Below, in pieces: positions 52,957 through 62,646 of a stretch of DNA of 64,000 nt. Origin of the DNA: Demequina lignilytica (GTDB lineage Bacteria > Actinomycetota > Actinomycetes > Actinomycetales > Demequinaceae); NCBI RefSeq assembly GCF_030418305.1, contig NZ_JAUHPX010000001.1, forward strand, positions 248,001 to 312,000, in the 5' to 3' direction. The notes under the pieces were generated by a model. That model worked only from the letters and a program-made list of their open reading frames with translations, had not been told where the DNA came from and did no database searches. The position numbers and the translations under genes were made by a program. Numbering within the stretch: the stretch's first letter is position 1; the number at the start of each line of letters is the position of its first letter.

Positions 52957-54741
52957 ATGAACCAGCCCGCGCGCGCTGATTACGCCCCGAACATCGTCGC
53001 CCTCATCACCGACCGCTGGCGCGAGCGCGCCGATCAGGTGGTCATGCGTCACGCCGACGCGGACGACCGCTGGATCGACGTCACGGGCGGCGAGGCGCTC
53101 GCCACGGTCGCCGCGATCGCCAAGGGTCTGATCGCGCGGGGGGTCGAGCCGGGCGCCAGCGTCGGCATCATGTCTCGCACCCGGATCGAGTGGAGCCTGC
53201 TCGACGTCGCGATCTGGACCGTCGGCGCCCTGCCGGTGCCGATCTACGACACCTCGTCGGCCTCTCAGATCGACTGGATCACCTCCGATGCCGAGATCGC
53301 CCTCCTGTTCGTCGAGACCGCCGAGCACGCCGCGCTCGCGCGCCAGGTCGCGGAGGACGCGGAGAGCCCGCTCAGCGACGTCATGGTGATCGACGACGGC
53401 TGCCTCGATGACCTGCGCGCCGCGGGCGCCGGGATCCCCGACTCGCTGGTCGCCGAGCGGTCCGCCCTCGCGACCCTCGACTCCCCCGCGACGATCATCT
53501 ACACCTCGGGCACCACGGGACGCCCGAAGGGCGTCACGCTCACGCACTTCAACTTCGTCCGCCACACCTATGGCATCCAGGACGAGCTCGACGACGTGCT
53601 GCTCTTCGACGGCGCCAGCACGGTGCTGTTCCTCACGCTCGCGCACTCGCTCGCGCGGCTCGTCGAGGTCGCGCTCCTCGCCTCCGGCACCGTGATCGGC
53701 TACTGCCCCGACGCGCGCAAGCTCGTCCCGTACTTCGCGTCGTTCCAGCCCACGCTGATCCTCGCGGTGCCGCGCGTGTTCGAGAAGGTCTACAACTCCG
53801 CCGAGCAGAAGGCGGCCGAGGGCGGCAAGGTGAAGATCTTCCGCTGGGCCGCCAAGCAGTCGATCGACTACTCGCGGGCGCTGTCGACGCCCGGCGGGCC
53901 GTCGTTCCCGCTCAAGGCGCGCCACGCGGTGGCCGACCGGCTGGTGCTGTCCAAGATCCGCGCCGTGCTCGGCGGGCGCGCCATCCACGCCATCTCCGGG
54001 TCGGCGCCGCTCGGCGAGCGGCTCGGCCACTTCTACAACGGGCTCGGCCTGCAGGTGCTCGAGGGCTACGGCCTGACCGAGGTCACCGCCGCGTCGCACG
54101 TGAACCGCACGAGGCTCTCGAAGATCGGCTCGGTGGGCTCGCCCCTGCCCGGGTTCGAGGTCCGCATCGCCGACGACGGCGAGATCCTCATGCGTGGCGA
54201 CATGCTGTTCGCCGGCTACCACCGCAACCCCGAGGCGACCGCGGCCGCCATGCAGGACGGCTGGTTCCACACCGGGGACATCGGGCACCAGGACGACGAG
54301 GGCTACCTCTACATCACGGGGCGCAAGAAGGAGATCATCGTCACCGCGGGCGGGAAGAACGTCGCGCCCGCGGTGCTCGAGGACCGGCTCCGGAGCTACG
54401 CGCTGGTCAGCCAGTGCGTCGTGGTCGGCGACGCGAAGCCCTACATCGGGGCGCTCGTCACCCTCGATGCCGAGGCGCTCCCCGCGTGGCTCAAGGGCCA
54501 CGGGCTGCCGGAGATGACCGTCGCGGAGGCGGCGCAGGATCCAACGGTGCGCGAGCACCTGGAGAAGGCCGTGGAGCGCGCCAACGGCGCGGTGTCCCGG
54601 GCGGAGTCGATCCGCCGGTGGGAGATCCTCCTCGACGACTTCACGGTCGACAACGGCTACCTCACGCCGTCGCTCAAGATGAAGCGCTCCCTGGTGCTCC
54701 GGGACTTCGCCGACCAGATCGAGGCGCTGTACCGAGGCTGA
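52957..54741 (+). CDS. Long-chain fatty acid-CoA ligase (AMP-binding, FadD15-like)
   Basis: The 594-residue enzyme activates fatty acids to acyl-CoA through acyl-AMP. The P-loop motif IIYTSGTTGRPKGVTLTH is near residue 180, EGYGLTE near 369, HTGDIG near 443 and the hinge/C-domain motif GRKKEIIVTAGGKN near 457. A long insertion between 240 and 340 (FEKVYNSAEQKAAEGGK) is typical of long-chain enzymes. Position matches fadD15 (Rv2187). ATG at 52957 has GGAG about 10 bases upstream; a GTG at 52918 overlaps the promoter and is rejected. Confidence 0.93.
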   Translation: MNQPARADYAPNIVALITDRWRERADQVVMRHADADDRWIDVTGGEALATVAAIAKGLIARGVEPGASVGIMSRTRIEWSLLDVAIWTVGALPVPIYDTSSASQIDWITSDAEIALLFVETAEHAALARQVAEDAESPLSDVMVIDDGCLDDLRAAGAGIPDSLVAERSALATLDSPATIIYTSGTTGRPKGVTLTHFNFVRHTYGIQDELDDVLLFDGASTVLFLTLAHSLARLVEVALLASGTVIGYCPDARKLVPYFASFQPTLILAVPRVFEKVYNSAEQKAAEGGKVKIFRWAAKQSIDYSRALSTPGGPSFPLKARHAVADRLVLSKIRAVLGGRAIHAISGSAPLGERLGHFYNGLGLQVLEGYGLTEVTAASHVNRTRLSKIGSVGSPLPGFEVRIADDGEILMRGDMLFAGYHRNPEATAAAMQDGWFHTGDIGHQDDEGYLYITGRKKEIIVTAGGKNVAPAVLEDRLRSYALVSQCVVVGDAKPYIGALVTLDAEALPAWLKGHGLPEMTVAEAAQDPTVREHLEKAVERANGAVSRAESIRRWEILLDDFTVDNGYLTPSLKMKRSLVLRDFADQIEALYRG

Positions 54742-54766
54742 CGCGTCGCGCGCGCTGCCCTCACCC

Positions 54767-54805
54767 GAGGCTGGTCAGCCCGCCCGTGGCGGCCTGACCA
54801 GCCTC
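54767..54805. terminator. Hairpin overlapping the end of the small Cys protein gene
   Basis: Perfect 11-base arms (54767-54777 and 54795-54805) enclose a 17-base loop. The hairpin covers the stop codon of the minus-strand gene and lies 25 bases after the acyl-CoA synthetase stop, so it could end both transcripts. Confidence 0.5.
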
Positions 54806-54975
54806 AGCGGCGGGACGAGCCCGCCCTCGGCCAGCGCCGCCACCGCGCTCGCCTCGTCGTCGTCGAACTCGACCCTGGCCCGGTCGGACGGTCGCACCTC
54901 GATCGTGAGGAACGACACCACGCAGTCCCCGCAGGACTTCCCGCGCATCTCGCACGAATCGCAATCGATCATCAT
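54775..54975 (-). CDS. Small cysteine-rich protein
   Basis: The 66-residue protein has four cysteines in its first 20 residues, in the order C5, C8, C15 and C18 (CDSC and CGDC pairs), followed by an acidic and then a Pro/Arg-rich tail. The spacing suits a small zinc or iron-sulphur site. Similar short proteins occur at this place between fadD15 and the exonuclease gene in actinobacteria, but I know of no assigned function. Two ATGs (54975 and 54972) are possible starts. Strand bias and conservation of the Cys pairs support it as a real gene. Confidence 0.65.
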   Translation of the reverse strand: MMIDCDSCEMRGKSCGDCVVSFLTIEVRPSDRARVEFDDDEASAVAALAEGGLVPPLRLVRPPRAG

Positions 54976-55059
54976 GCGGCCAGTGTGCGCGACGGGTCTG
55001 ACATCGCTCCGTCATGCCTGGCAGAGCGGTGATGGCACCGTCGTGTCGGACCGCTGACG

Positions 55060-55065
55060 TACCGT
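55060..55065 (+). promoter_or_regulatory. Leaderless promoter of the exonuclease gene
   Basis: TACCGT is followed by 7 bases and the ATG at 55073, with no ribosome binding site. Confidence 0.55.
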
Positions 55066-55072
55066 CGGCGCC

Positions 55073-56800
55073 ATGACCACCCCTCCGTCGACCCTCGAGC
55101 AGCTGCTGCACCGGCAGCCGACGCTCGCGGACGTCGGCGAGCCGCTGTCGCAGACCACCTTCGTGGTGGTCGACCTCGAGACCACGGGCACGTCCCCGCA
55201 GACATCGCGGATCACCGAGATCGGCGCGGTGAAGACGCGGGGCGGAGAGCTGGTCGGCGAGTTCCAGACCCTGGTCGATCCCGGCCTGCCCATCCCGCCG
55301 ATGATCGTGGCGCTGACGGGCATCACCGACGCGATGGTGGTGGCCGCGCCGCGCATCGAGCACGTGCTCCCGTCCTTCCTGGAGTTCCTCGGCGACGGGG
55401 TGCTGGTCGCGCACAACGCGCCGTTCGACGTCGGCTTCCTCAAGGCGGCGTGCCGCGCCCACGGCTACGCGTGGCCGGGCAGCCAGGTGGTCGACACCGT
55501 CACCCTGGCGCGCCGTGCCACCACCAAGGAGGAGGCCCCCAACAAGAAGCTGTCGACGCTCGCGCGCGTGTTCGGCACCGCGGTGGAGCCCAACCACCGC
55601 GCGCTCGAGGACGCCCGGGCGACGTCGGAGATCCTCCACCGCATGCTCGAGCGCGTGGCCGCGTTCGGCATCACCCATCGTGAGGACCTGGTCGCGCTGC
55701 GCAACCCCATGCCGGAGAAGCTGCGCCGCAAGGCGACAATGGCCGAGACGGTGCCGGCCAAGCCCGGCGTGTACACGTTCCGGGGGCCGCGCGGCGAGCG
55801 CCTCTACGTCGGCACGTCGAAGAACCTGCGGGCACGGGTCAAGTCGTACTTCACCACGGGAGAGCAGCGGCGCCAGATCCGCGAGATGCTCGAGCTCGCG
55901 GTCACCGTCGACACCATCGTGTGCGCGACGGAGCTCGAGGCCAACGTGAGGGAGGTGCGCCTCATCGCGGAGCACCGCCCGCGCTACAACCGGCGTTCCG
56001 CCCGGCCCGAGCGCACCGCATGGGTCCGGCTCACCGACGAGCGCTACCCGCGGCTGAGCGTCTCCCGGTCGATCGAGCCTCCCCCCGGCGCGCTCGGGCC
56101 GATGCGATCGGCCTCCGACGCGCGCGTCGCGGTGGAGGCGCTGCAGAGCGCGCTCGGTGTGCGGACCTGCACCACGCGGCTCCCCATCACGCCCCGCGGC
56201 GGGGCGCGAGCGTGCCTGCTCAAGGACCTCGGGGCCTGCGCCGCCCCCTGCGTGCGCGGGCCGTCCTCGGGCTACGACGTGACGGCCGCCGCCGCCAAGG
56301 ACGCCCTCGAACGCGATCCCGCCCCGGTCGTGTCGGCGCTCGAGCAGCTCATCGTGGAGCGTGCCGACGCGCTCGAGTACGAGCGCGCGGCAGAGCTGCG
56401 CGACGGGATCAGCGCCGTCGTGGACGGCGCGATGCGTGCCGAGCGGCTCGCGGCGATCGCCCGCTGCGGCATCGTCGCCGCGCGCCCGCACGGCGACGGC
56501 TGGGACGTCGCCGCCTTCCGCCGGGGCGCGTTCGCGGCGAGCGCGTACGCGGCCTCGCGCGCCGACGTCTGGCCCGCAGTCGAGCGCCTCCGGGGCCTCA
56601 CGGGCGACCTGGGGCTGGACGAGCCCGTGCTGGTCGAGGAGCGCGAGATCGTCGCCCGCTGGTTGGAGTCCTCGGGCACACGGCTGCTCGTGGTCGAGGG
56701 CGAGTGGGCGAGCCCGTGGACAGGCGCGGGCCGCCACGCGCGGTGGGTCGACGCGCGTCGGGCCGACCGCGCGGCGCGCGGCGACCTGCGCACCACCTGA
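55073..56800 (+). CDS. DEDDh exonuclease fused to a GIY-YIG (UvrC/Cho-like) nuclease
   Basis: The 575-residue protein joins two nucleases. Residues 25-200 are a DnaQ-like 3'-5' exonuclease with VVDLETTG, HNAPFDVGFL and HRALEDARAT, completing the DEDDh set. Residues 220-310 are a GIY-YIG domain (GVYTFRGPRGERLYVGTSKN, in the UvrC/Cho form). Further on lies a UVR-like helix (YERAAELRDGI) near 435. The architecture matches Rv2191 and polymerase III epsilon/UvrC-like fusions, implying DNA repair by incision and trimming. The C-terminal UvrC RNase H domain is absent. It converges on trpD. Confidence 0.92.
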   Translation: MTTPPSTLEQLLHRQPTLADVGEPLSQTTFVVVDLETTGTSPQTSRITEIGAVKTRGGELVGEFQTLVDPGLPIPPMIVALTGITDAMVVAAPRIEHVLPSFLEFLGDGVLVAHNAPFDVGFLKAACRAHGYAWPGSQVVDTVTLARRATTKEEAPNKKLSTLARVFGTAVEPNHRALEDARATSEILHRMLERVAAFGITHREDLVALRNPMPEKLRRKATMAETVPAKPGVYTFRGPRGERLYVGTSKNLRARVKSYFTTGEQRRQIREMLELAVTVDTIVCATELEANVREVRLIAEHRPRYNRRSARPERTAWVRLTDERYPRLSVSRSIEPPPGALGPMRSASDARVAVEALQSALGVRTCTTRLPITPRGGARACLLKDLGACAAPCVRGPSSGYDVTAAAAKDALERDPAPVVSALEQLIVERADALEYERAAELRDGISAVVDGAMRAERLAAIARCGIVAARPHGDGWDVAAFRRGAFAASAYAASRADVWPAVERLRGLTGDLGLDEPVLVEEREIVARWLESSGTRLLVVEGEWASPWTGAGRHARWVDARRADRAARGDLRTT

Positions 56801-56843
56801 GCCTCGCTCACCCGCCCGACGGCACGCGTGCGCCCGAGGGGGA

Positions 56844-57884
56844 TCAGGACTGCGTGGCCGCGACCCAGCGATCGAGCGCCTCGCGCGCGGCTCCCGAGTC
56901 GATCGAGCGCTCGGCGTGGCCGAGCCCCGCCGAGAAGCGCTCGACCAGGGTGCCCGAGGCCGTGCCCGGGAGCGTCGCATCCGCCACCAGGCCGGCGGCC
57001 GCGTTAAGCGCCACCGTGTCGCGGACCGGGCCCGTCTCGCCCTCGAGCACGCGTCGGACCACCGCGGCGTTCTGCTCGGCGTCGCCGCCCCGCAGCTCGT
57101 CCAGGGTGATCGGCGCAAGACCGAGGTCGCCCACCGGATCGAGGCGCTGCTCCGAGATCTCGCCGCCACGGACCTCCCAGAGGGTGGCCGGTCCCGTCGG
57201 CGCGAGCTCGTCGAGCCCGTCGTCGCCGTGGAACACGAGCGCCTCGCGGCCCTGCGACGCGACCACGCCCGCGAGCACCGGGGACACCCGCATGCTCGAG
57301 GATCCGATCGCGGTCGCCTGAGGCTGCGCGGGGTTGGTCAGGGGGCCGAGGATGTTGAAGGTGGTCGGGATGCCGAGCTCCTTGCGGATCGGCATGGCGA
57401 ACCGCATGGACGGGTGGAACACCTGCGCGAAGCAGAAGGTGATGCCCACCTCCGTCGCGAGCTCCTTGACGCGCTCGACGGGAAGGTCGAGCCGCACACC
57501 CAGCGCCCCGAGCACGTCAGCGCTGCCCGACTTCGACGTCGCGGCGCGGTTGCCGTGCTTGACCACCGTCGGTCCAGCGCCGGCGATCACGATCGACGCC
57601 ATGGTCGAGATGTTGACGGTGTGGGCGCCGTCGCCCCCGGTGCCGACGATGTCCACGGTCCGGCCGGGCACCTCGAAGCGCAGCGCGTGGTCCAGCATCG
57701 CCTGCGCGAGGCCCGCGACCTCGGTGGCCGTCTCCCGCTTGACGCGCAGCGCCGCGAGGAACGCGCCCATGGCCACGGGCGAGGCGGAGTCGGTCAGCAC
57801 GGACTCCATCACCGCGGCGGTCTCCTCCGCGGTCAGGTCCTCGTGCTCGACCAGGCGCGCGAGCAGGTCCTGCAACGTCGCCAC
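56844..57884 (-). CDS. trpD: Anthranilate phosphoribosyltransferase
   Basis: The 346-residue enzyme transfers phosphoribosyl from PRPP to anthranilate in tryptophan synthesis. The glycine-rich PRPP motif [14 protein letters not shown] is near residue 80, KHGNRAATS near 107, and the metal-binding acidic pair DGLDE near 225. It stands alone, without other trp genes, as in M. tuberculosis (Rv2192c). GTG at 57884 has GAGGGG upstream. The receiver-like gene lies 9 bases upstream on the same strand, so they may be co-transcribed. It draws chorismate made through aroG. Confidence 0.95.
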   Translation of the reverse strand: MATLQDLLARLVEHEDLTAEETAAVMESVLTDSASPVAMGAFLAALRVKRETATEVAGLAQAMLDHALRFEVPGRTVDIVGTGGDGAHTVNISTMASIVIAGAGPTVVKHGNRAATSKSGSADVLGALGVRLDLPVERVKELATEVGITFCFAQVFHPSMRFAMPIRKELGIPTTFNILGPLTNPAQPQATAIGSSSMRVSPVLAGVVASQGREALVFHGDDGLDELAPTGPATLWEVRGGEISEQRLDPVGDLGLAPITLDELRGGDAEQNAAVVRRVLEGETGPVRDTVALNAAAGLVADATLPGTASGTLVERFSAGLGHAERSIDSGAAREALDRWVAATQS

Positions 57885-57893
57885 GAGAGCCCC

Positions 57894-58322
57894 TCAGGCG
57901 TCCGCGTCGGCGGGGGCGAAGAAGCCGTCGACGGCGTCGCGCACCGCGAACGGGTCGAGCGGGTGCGACACGGCGGCGTCCGCCTCCGACCAGGTGGCCA
58001 GCCAGGCGTCGCCGGGACGGCCGACGAGCAGGAGGATCGGCGGGCACTCGTACAGCTCGTGCTTCATCTGCCGTGCGATGCCCATGCCCCCGACCTTCGC
58101 GGCCTCCCCATCGAGCACGACCAGGTCGAAGCGCTCGTTGTCGAGGCGGTCGATCACCGCGGCGTGCGTGGCGGTCTCCACCCACTCGATCTCGCGCCCG
58201 TGCGTGGACGGACCGACGGCGAAGCGCACCTTCTCCCGCACGTTGCGGTCGTCGCTGTACAGCAGGATGCGCGCCTTGCGGGTCGCCGGGGCGCCGGACT
58301 CGTGCTTGACCACGTCGCTCAT
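57894..58322 (-). CDS. Response-regulator receiver-like protein
   Basis: The 142-residue protein is a single CheY-like domain. The acidic pair is in ILLYSDDRN near residue 21, and the expected phospho-acceptor aspartate is in LVVLDGEA near 69. No output domain follows and no histidine kinase is nearby. Homologues occupy this place between trpD and ctaE in many actinobacteria. Whether it is phosphorylated is unclear. ATG at 58322 is chosen because CAGAAT lies 7 bases upstream, overlapping an earlier ATG at 58331. Confidence 0.8.
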   Translation of the reverse strand: MSDVVKHESGAPATRKARILLYSDDRNVREKVRFAVGPSTHGREIEWVETATHAAVIDRLDNERFDLVVLDGEAAKVGGMGIARQMKHELYECPPILLLVGRPGDAWLATWSEADAAVSHPLDPFAVRDAVDGFFAPADADA

Positions 58323-58329
58323 GTCGCCC

Positions 58330-58335
58330 ATTCTG
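58330..58335 (-). promoter_or_regulatory. Leaderless promoter of the receiver-like gene
   Basis: CAGAAT on the minus strand is followed by 7 bases and the ATG at 58322. The box overlaps an upstream in-frame ATG, as in the kinase gene. Confidence 0.5.
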
Positions 58336-58466
58336 GCATGGCCGCGGGACCGCGCCACCCGTCTCGCAGGGGCGCGTCCGCCCCGGTTCGCGCGGCTTGA
58401 GCGGATTGCCGGGAACCGGCCCCGCGCCATGCGCGTTGAATGGTGTGAACTGCGTGCTCCGTGCGC

Positions 58467-58472
58467 TTTAAT
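58467..58472 (+). promoter_or_regulatory. Leaderless promoter of ctaE-qcrCAB
   Basis: TTTAAT is followed by 7 bases and the ATG of ctaE at 58480, with no ribosome binding site. Confidence 0.6.
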
Positions 58473-58479
58473 GGGACCT

Positions 58480-59109
58480 ATGTCCCACGCCACGACTGCG
58501 CCGTCGCCCATCCACGCGACGCGTCCGAACCAGGTCGCCGTCGGCACCATCGTGTGGCTGAGCTCCGAGCTGATGTTCTTCGCGGGCCTGTTCGCGATGT
58601 ACTTCACGCTCCGGGCTCAGGTCCCCGAGGTCTGGGCCGACAAGACCGAGCTGCTCAACATCCCCTTCGCCGCGGTGAACACGACCGTCCTCGTGCTCTC
58701 GTCGTTCACCGCGCAGGCGGGAGTCTTCGCGGCCGAGCGCTATCAGCGCCGCCGCACGGGCTCCCTGCTCAAGCTCAAGGGCTGGGGCATGCACGAGTGG
58801 TTCGTGCTGACCTACATCATGGGCGCGATCTTCATCGGCGGCCAGGTGTACGAGTACGCGATGCTGATCTCGGAGGGCCTCACCATCTCGTCGAGCCCCT
58901 ACGGCTCGGTGTTCTACCTCACCACAGGCTTCCACGGCCTGCACGTCATCGGCGGTCTGATCGCGATGCTGTTCGTGCTGGGCCGGTCGTTCGCCGCCAA
59001 GAAGTTCGGCACGCACGAGGCCACCACGACCATCGTGGTCTCGTACTACTGGCACTTCGTCGACGTCGTGTGGATCGCGCTCTTCGCCGTGATCTACCTG
59101 ATCCGTTAG
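58480..59109 (+). CDS. ctaE: Cytochrome c oxidase (aa3) subunit III
   Basis: The 209-residue membrane protein has five hydrophobic helices and the subunit III motifs [15 protein letters not shown] near residue 28, [11 protein letters not shown] near 150 and [11 protein letters not shown] near 188. It is part of the aa3 oxidase that forms a supercomplex with the bc1 complex in actinobacteria. The other oxidase subunits are not in the window. It begins the ctaE-qcrC-qcrA-qcrB operon; qcrC follows after 11 bases. Confidence 0.95.
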   Translation: MSHATTAPSPIHATRPNQVAVGTIVWLSSELMFFAGLFAMYFTLRAQVPEVWADKTELLNIPFAAVNTTVLVLSSFTAQAGVFAAERYQRRRTGSLLKLKGWGMHEWFVLTYIMGAIFIGGQVYEYAMLISEGLTISSSPYGSVFYLTTGFHGLHVIGGLIAMLFVLGRSFAAKKFGTHEATTTIVVSYYWHFVDVVWIALFAVIYLIR

Positions 59110-59120
59110 GGGCTCAAGAG

Positions 59121-59909
59121 ATGCATTCGCTCGCCAGGCGGCGGTACCACCGCGCGGCCCCCGTCATCCTCGTCGCCCTGCTGCTCGCGCTCGTCACCGG
59201 CGTGGCCTGGGCCATCTCCCAGGCGACCTCCGCGGACGCCGCCGTCACCACCACGGCCGACGACGTGACCGAGGGTCAGAAGCTGTTCGCCGCGAACTGC
59301 GCGTCCTGCCACGGGCTCGACGCCACCGGCACCGAGGGCGTGGCGCCCTCGCTGGTCGGCGTCGGCGCCGCCGCGGTCGACTTCCAGGTCGGCACCGGAC
59401 GCATGCCGATGCAGGCGTCCGGCCCGCAGGCCATCGCCAAGCGCACGCAGTTCTCGCAGGACGAGATCAACCAGCTCGCGGCCTTCGTCGCCTCGCTGGG
59501 CGCCGGCCCCGCGATCCCGACCGCCGAGCAGGTCGACCCCGCGCTCGGAGACGCCGCGAACGGCATGCAGCTGTTCCGCACCAACTGTGCGATGTGCCAC
59601 GGCTCCGTCGGAGGCGGCGGCGCGCTGACGCAGGGCAAGTACGCGCCGAACCTGTGGGAGACCACCCCCACCCACGTCTACGAGGCGATGCTCACCGGCC
59701 CGCAGTCGATGCCGGTGTTCAACGACGCCAACATCACCTCCGAGGGCAAGCGCGACATCATCGCCTACCTCGAGGCGCAGGACGCCGGCTCCCCCGGCGG
59801 CTTCCGCCTGGGCACCATCGGCCCCGTCGCCGAGGGCCTGTGGGGGTGGCTGATCGCCCTCGGACTCATCATCGCCAGCACCGTGTGGATCGGAGCCCGT
59901 TCTTCATGA
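59121..59909 (+). CDS. qcrC: Cytochrome bc1 complex dihaem cytochrome c subunit
   Basis: The 262-residue protein has an N-terminal membrane anchor or signal (about residues 13-35), two haem c sites CASCHG (near 59) and CAMCHG (near 158), and a C-terminal membrane helix (LWGWLIALGLIIASTVW). The dihaem subunit hands electrons from the bc1 complex directly to the aa3 oxidase, replacing a soluble cytochrome c in actinobacteria. ATG at 59121 follows the ctaE stop closely. Its own stop overlaps qcrA (ATGA). Confidence 0.95.
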   Translation: MHSLARRRYHRAAPVILVALLLALVTGVAWAISQATSADAAVTTTADDVTEGQKLFAANCASCHGLDATGTEGVAPSLVGVGAAAVDFQVGTGRMPMQASGPQAIAKRTQFSQDEINQLAAFVASLGAGPAIPTAEQVDPALGDAANGMQLFRTNCAMCHGSVGGGGALTQGKYAPNLWETTPTHVYEAMLTGPQSMPVFNDANITSEGKRDIIAYLEAQDAGSPGGFRLGTIGPVAEGLWGWLIALGLIIASTVWIGARSS

Positions 59910-60973
59910 GCACCGTAGACAAGCCCGCTGAGGATCACGGCGCGCCCGAGGCCTTCGAGGACCCGGGTCTGCCGTACCACCGTCCGCGCCGCGCGGACGT
60001 CGACGAGAAGGCAGAGAAGCGCGCCGAGCGCCAGGTGGCCGCGCTCTTCGGGATCTCGATCGTCGGCACGGTCGTCGCCATCGGCGCGTACTTCGCCATC
60101 GACATGTCGGAGGAGATCGACTCGATCCGCTTCGCGAACATGGCGATCGGCATCGGCATCTTCCTCGCCATGATCGGCATCGGCCTCGGTGCCATCCACT
60201 GGGCCAAGACCCTCATGCGCGACCACGAGATGGTCGAGGAGCGCCACGAGCTGCGGTCCTCCGACGAGTCCCGCGAGGGCGCGATCCAGAACCTCAAGGA
60301 CGGTGCCGCGGACTCCGGGATCAGCGGCATCAAGCGCCGCGGCCTCCTGGTCGGCACCGGCGTCGCGGCGCTTCTCGCCGCTCCCCTGGCGATCCTGGTG
60401 CCGCAGCTGGGCAACATGGGCGCGGACTGGAACACCAAGAAGTTCGCGCACACCATGTGGCGCAAGGGCATGCGGCTCACCCGCGACCCCGACGGCACCC
60501 CGATCAAGGCCGCGGACGTCACCATCGGCTCCGCCTTCCACGTGATCCCCGAGGGTCTCAACGACCTCGAGCACGGGCTCATCGAGGAGAAGGCCAAGGC
60601 CGTCGTGCTCCTGCTCCGCCTCGACCCGCGCGACCTCAAGGTCCAGGAGGGCCGCGAGGACTGGTCGTTCGACGGGATCGTCGCGTACTCCAAGATCTGC
60701 ACGCACGTCGGCTGCCCCGTGGCGCTGTACGAGCAGCAGACCCACCACCTGCTGTGCCCCTGCCATCAGTCGACCTTCGACGTGGCCGACGGCGCCAAGG
60801 TGGTCTTCGGGCCCGCGAAGCGGCCGCTTCCGCAGCTTCCGATCGCGGTCGACGACGAGGGCTACATCATCGCTCAGAGCGACTTCCACGAGCCGATCGG
60901 GCCGTCGTACTGGACGCGCCTCAAGAACACGTCCGACGGCCTGTCCGACTCGACCGAGGAGAGCAGCCACTGA
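59906..60973 (+). CDS. qcrA: Cytochrome bc1 complex Rieske iron-sulphur subunit
   Basis: The 355-residue protein has three membrane helices in the N-terminal half (near residues 42-60, 75-95 and 145-163), as in the actinobacterial type, and a C-terminal Rieske domain. The [2Fe-2S] ligands are in CTHVGCP and CPCHQSTFD near 267-290. It passes electrons from quinol to the dihaem subunit. ATG at 59906 overlaps the qcrC stop and its own stop overlaps the qcrB ATG by one base. Confidence 0.95.
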   Translation: MSTVDKPAEDHGAPEAFEDPGLPYHRPRRADVDEKAEKRAERQVAALFGISIVGTVVAIGAYFAIDMSEEIDSIRFANMAIGIGIFLAMIGIGLGAIHWAKTLMRDHEMVEERHELRSSDESREGAIQNLKDGAADSGISGIKRRGLLVGTGVAALLAAPLAILVPQLGNMGADWNTKKFAHTMWRKGMRLTRDPDGTPIKAADVTIGSAFHVIPEGLNDLEHGLIEEKAKAVVLLLRLDPRDLKVQEGREDWSFDGIVAYSKICTHVGCPVALYEQQTHHLLCPCHQSTFDVADGAKVVFGPAKRPLPQLPIAVDDEGYIIAQSDFHEPIGPSYWTRLKNTSDGLSDSTEESSH

Positions 60974-62595
60974 TGGGCACCCGACTCAACCGCGCCGCCG
61001 CGGGCACCGCGAACTACGTCGACGAGCGCACCTCGATCGGCGGCTTCGTCAAGTTCTTCGCGCGCAAGCTCTTCCCCGACCACTGGTCGTTCATGCTGGG
61101 CGAGATCGCGCTGTACTCGTTCATCATCCTGCTGCTGTCCGGCGTGTTCCTGACCGCCTTCTTCGTCCCCTCGATGACGATCGTCACCTACGACGGCCCG
61201 CTCGAGACGATGCAGGGCGTGGAGATGTCGGAGGCGTTCGCCTCGACGCTGCACATGTCGTTCGAGGTCCCCGGCGGCCTCCTCATGCGCCAGATCCATC
61301 ACTGGGCCGCGCTGCTGTTCACCGCCGCGATCGTCACCCACATGGCGCGCGTGTTCTTCACCGGCGCGTTCCGCAAGCCGCGCGAGCTCAACTGGCTCGT
61401 GGGCTTCACCCTGATGATCCTGTCGCTCGCGGCCGGCTTCTCGGGCTACTCGCTCCCCGACGACGTGCTCTCCGGCAACGGCCTGCGCATCATCGAAGGC
61501 GTGACGCGCTCGATCCCGATCCTGGGCGAGTACATCTCCTTCTGGATCTTCGGTGGCGAGTTCCCCGGCGAGATCCTGATCCCCCGCCTCTTCACCATGC
61601 ACATCCTGCTGGTGCCGGGCCTGATCCTCGCGCTGATCGCACTGCACCTGTTCCTGGTGTTCCTGCACAAGCACACGCAGTACCCGGGCGGTGGCCGCAC
61701 CCACAAGAACGTCGTGGGCCTGCCCCTGTTCCCCGTGTACACCGCGAAGGCCGGAGGCTTCTTCTTCGTGGTCTTCGGCGTGGTGGCGCTCGTGGCGGCG
61801 CTGTTCACCATCAACCCGGTGTGGAACTACGGCCCCTACGACCCGTCCCCGGTCTCCGCAGGCACGCAGCCCGACTGGTACATCCTGTTCATCGACGGCG
61901 CGCTCCGCCTGATGCCGGGCTGGCTGTTCGACGTCATCCCCATGGAGTGGGAGTTCTGGGGCTACACGCTCAGCTGGAACCTGCTGATCCCCGCCGTCAT
62001 CCTGCCCGGCCTGTTCTTCGGCTTCCTCGCGCTGTACCCGTGGATCGAGGCCTGGGCCACGGGCGACCGCGGCGAGAAGCACGTGCTCGACCGGCCGCGC
62101 AACGCGCCGGTGCGCACGGGCCTCGGCGTGGCGCTGATCACGTTCTACGTGATCCTCGTGATGGAGGGGTCGAACGACATCATCGCGAACCTCTTCCACC
62201 TGTCGCTCAACGACCTGACCTACTTCTTCCGGATCGGCATCTTCGTGATCCCGGTGCTCGCCTTCTGGATCACCCGGCGCATCGCGTTCGGGCTCCAGCG
62301 CAAGGACCGCGAGCTGGTGCTCCACGGAAACGAGACCGGTCGGATCGTCCGCCACGAGCACGGCGAGTACATCGAGGTCCACGAGCCGCTCGACGAGCAG
62401 GAGCGCTGGCTCCGCGTGGGCTACGAGGACATCGCGCCGCTGGAGATCGAGCCCGAGTTCAACGACCGGGGCGTGCGCCGCAAGGGCTACCGCTGGGATC
62501 GCTTCAAGCAGCGGCTGTCGCGCTTCTACTTCGAGCAGCGCATCTCCCCCGTCACGCCGGAGGAGCTCGAGGAGGCGCAGCACGCGCACCACTGA
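60973..62595 (+). CDS. qcrB: Cytochrome bc1 complex cytochrome b subunit
   Basis: The 540-residue membrane protein carries the cytochrome b core with about nine helices. Haem-ligand histidines are in RQIHHWAALLF (near residue 107) and HILLVPGLILALIALHLFLVFLH segments (near 209-228). The quinol-site sequence PxWY appears as PDWYILF near 298. The hydrophilic C-terminal extension of about 100 residues is typical of actinobacteria. QcrB is the target of telacebec-type inhibitors in mycobacteria. It closes the operon and a strong hairpin follows. Confidence 0.96.
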   Translation: MGTRLNRAAAGTANYVDERTSIGGFVKFFARKLFPDHWSFMLGEIALYSFIILLLSGVFLTAFFVPSMTIVTYDGPLETMQGVEMSEAFASTLHMSFEVPGGLLMRQIHHWAALLFTAAIVTHMARVFFTGAFRKPRELNWLVGFTLMILSLAAGFSGYSLPDDVLSGNGLRIIEGVTRSIPILGEYISFWIFGGEFPGEILIPRLFTMHILLVPGLILALIALHLFLVFLHKHTQYPGGGRTHKNVVGLPLFPVYTAKAGGFFFVVFGVVALVAALFTINPVWNYGPYDPSPVSAGTQPDWYILFIDGALRLMPGWLFDVIPMEWEFWGYTLSWNLLIPAVILPGLFFGFLALYPWIEAWATGDRGEKHVLDRPRNAPVRTGLGVALITFYVILVMEGSNDIIANLFHLSLNDLTYFFRIGIFVIPVLAFWITRRIAFGLQRKDRELVLHGNETGRIVRHEHGEYIEVHEPLDEQERWLRVGYEDIAPLEIEPEFNDRGVRRKGYRWDRFKQRLSRFYFEQRISPVTPEELEEAQHAHH

Positions 62596-62609
62596 CACGC
62601 ATCGTCACC

Positions 62610-62646
62610 CGCAGGGGCGTCCCGGAGCATCCGGGACGCCCCTGCG
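62610..62646 (+). terminator. Hairpin after qcrB
   Basis: Perfect 17-base arms (62610-62626 and 62630-62646) with the 3-base loop GCA, beginning 15 bases after the qcrB stop. The rest of the 246-base gap to sodA holds the sodA promoter region and nothing else that I recognise. Confidence 0.85.

Noticed and set aside
52873-54558. A 561-codon open frame antisense to the acyl-CoA synthetase
   Set aside because: It is a composition shadow of a well supported gene; its product is Arg/Glu/Val-rich without any recognisable domain.
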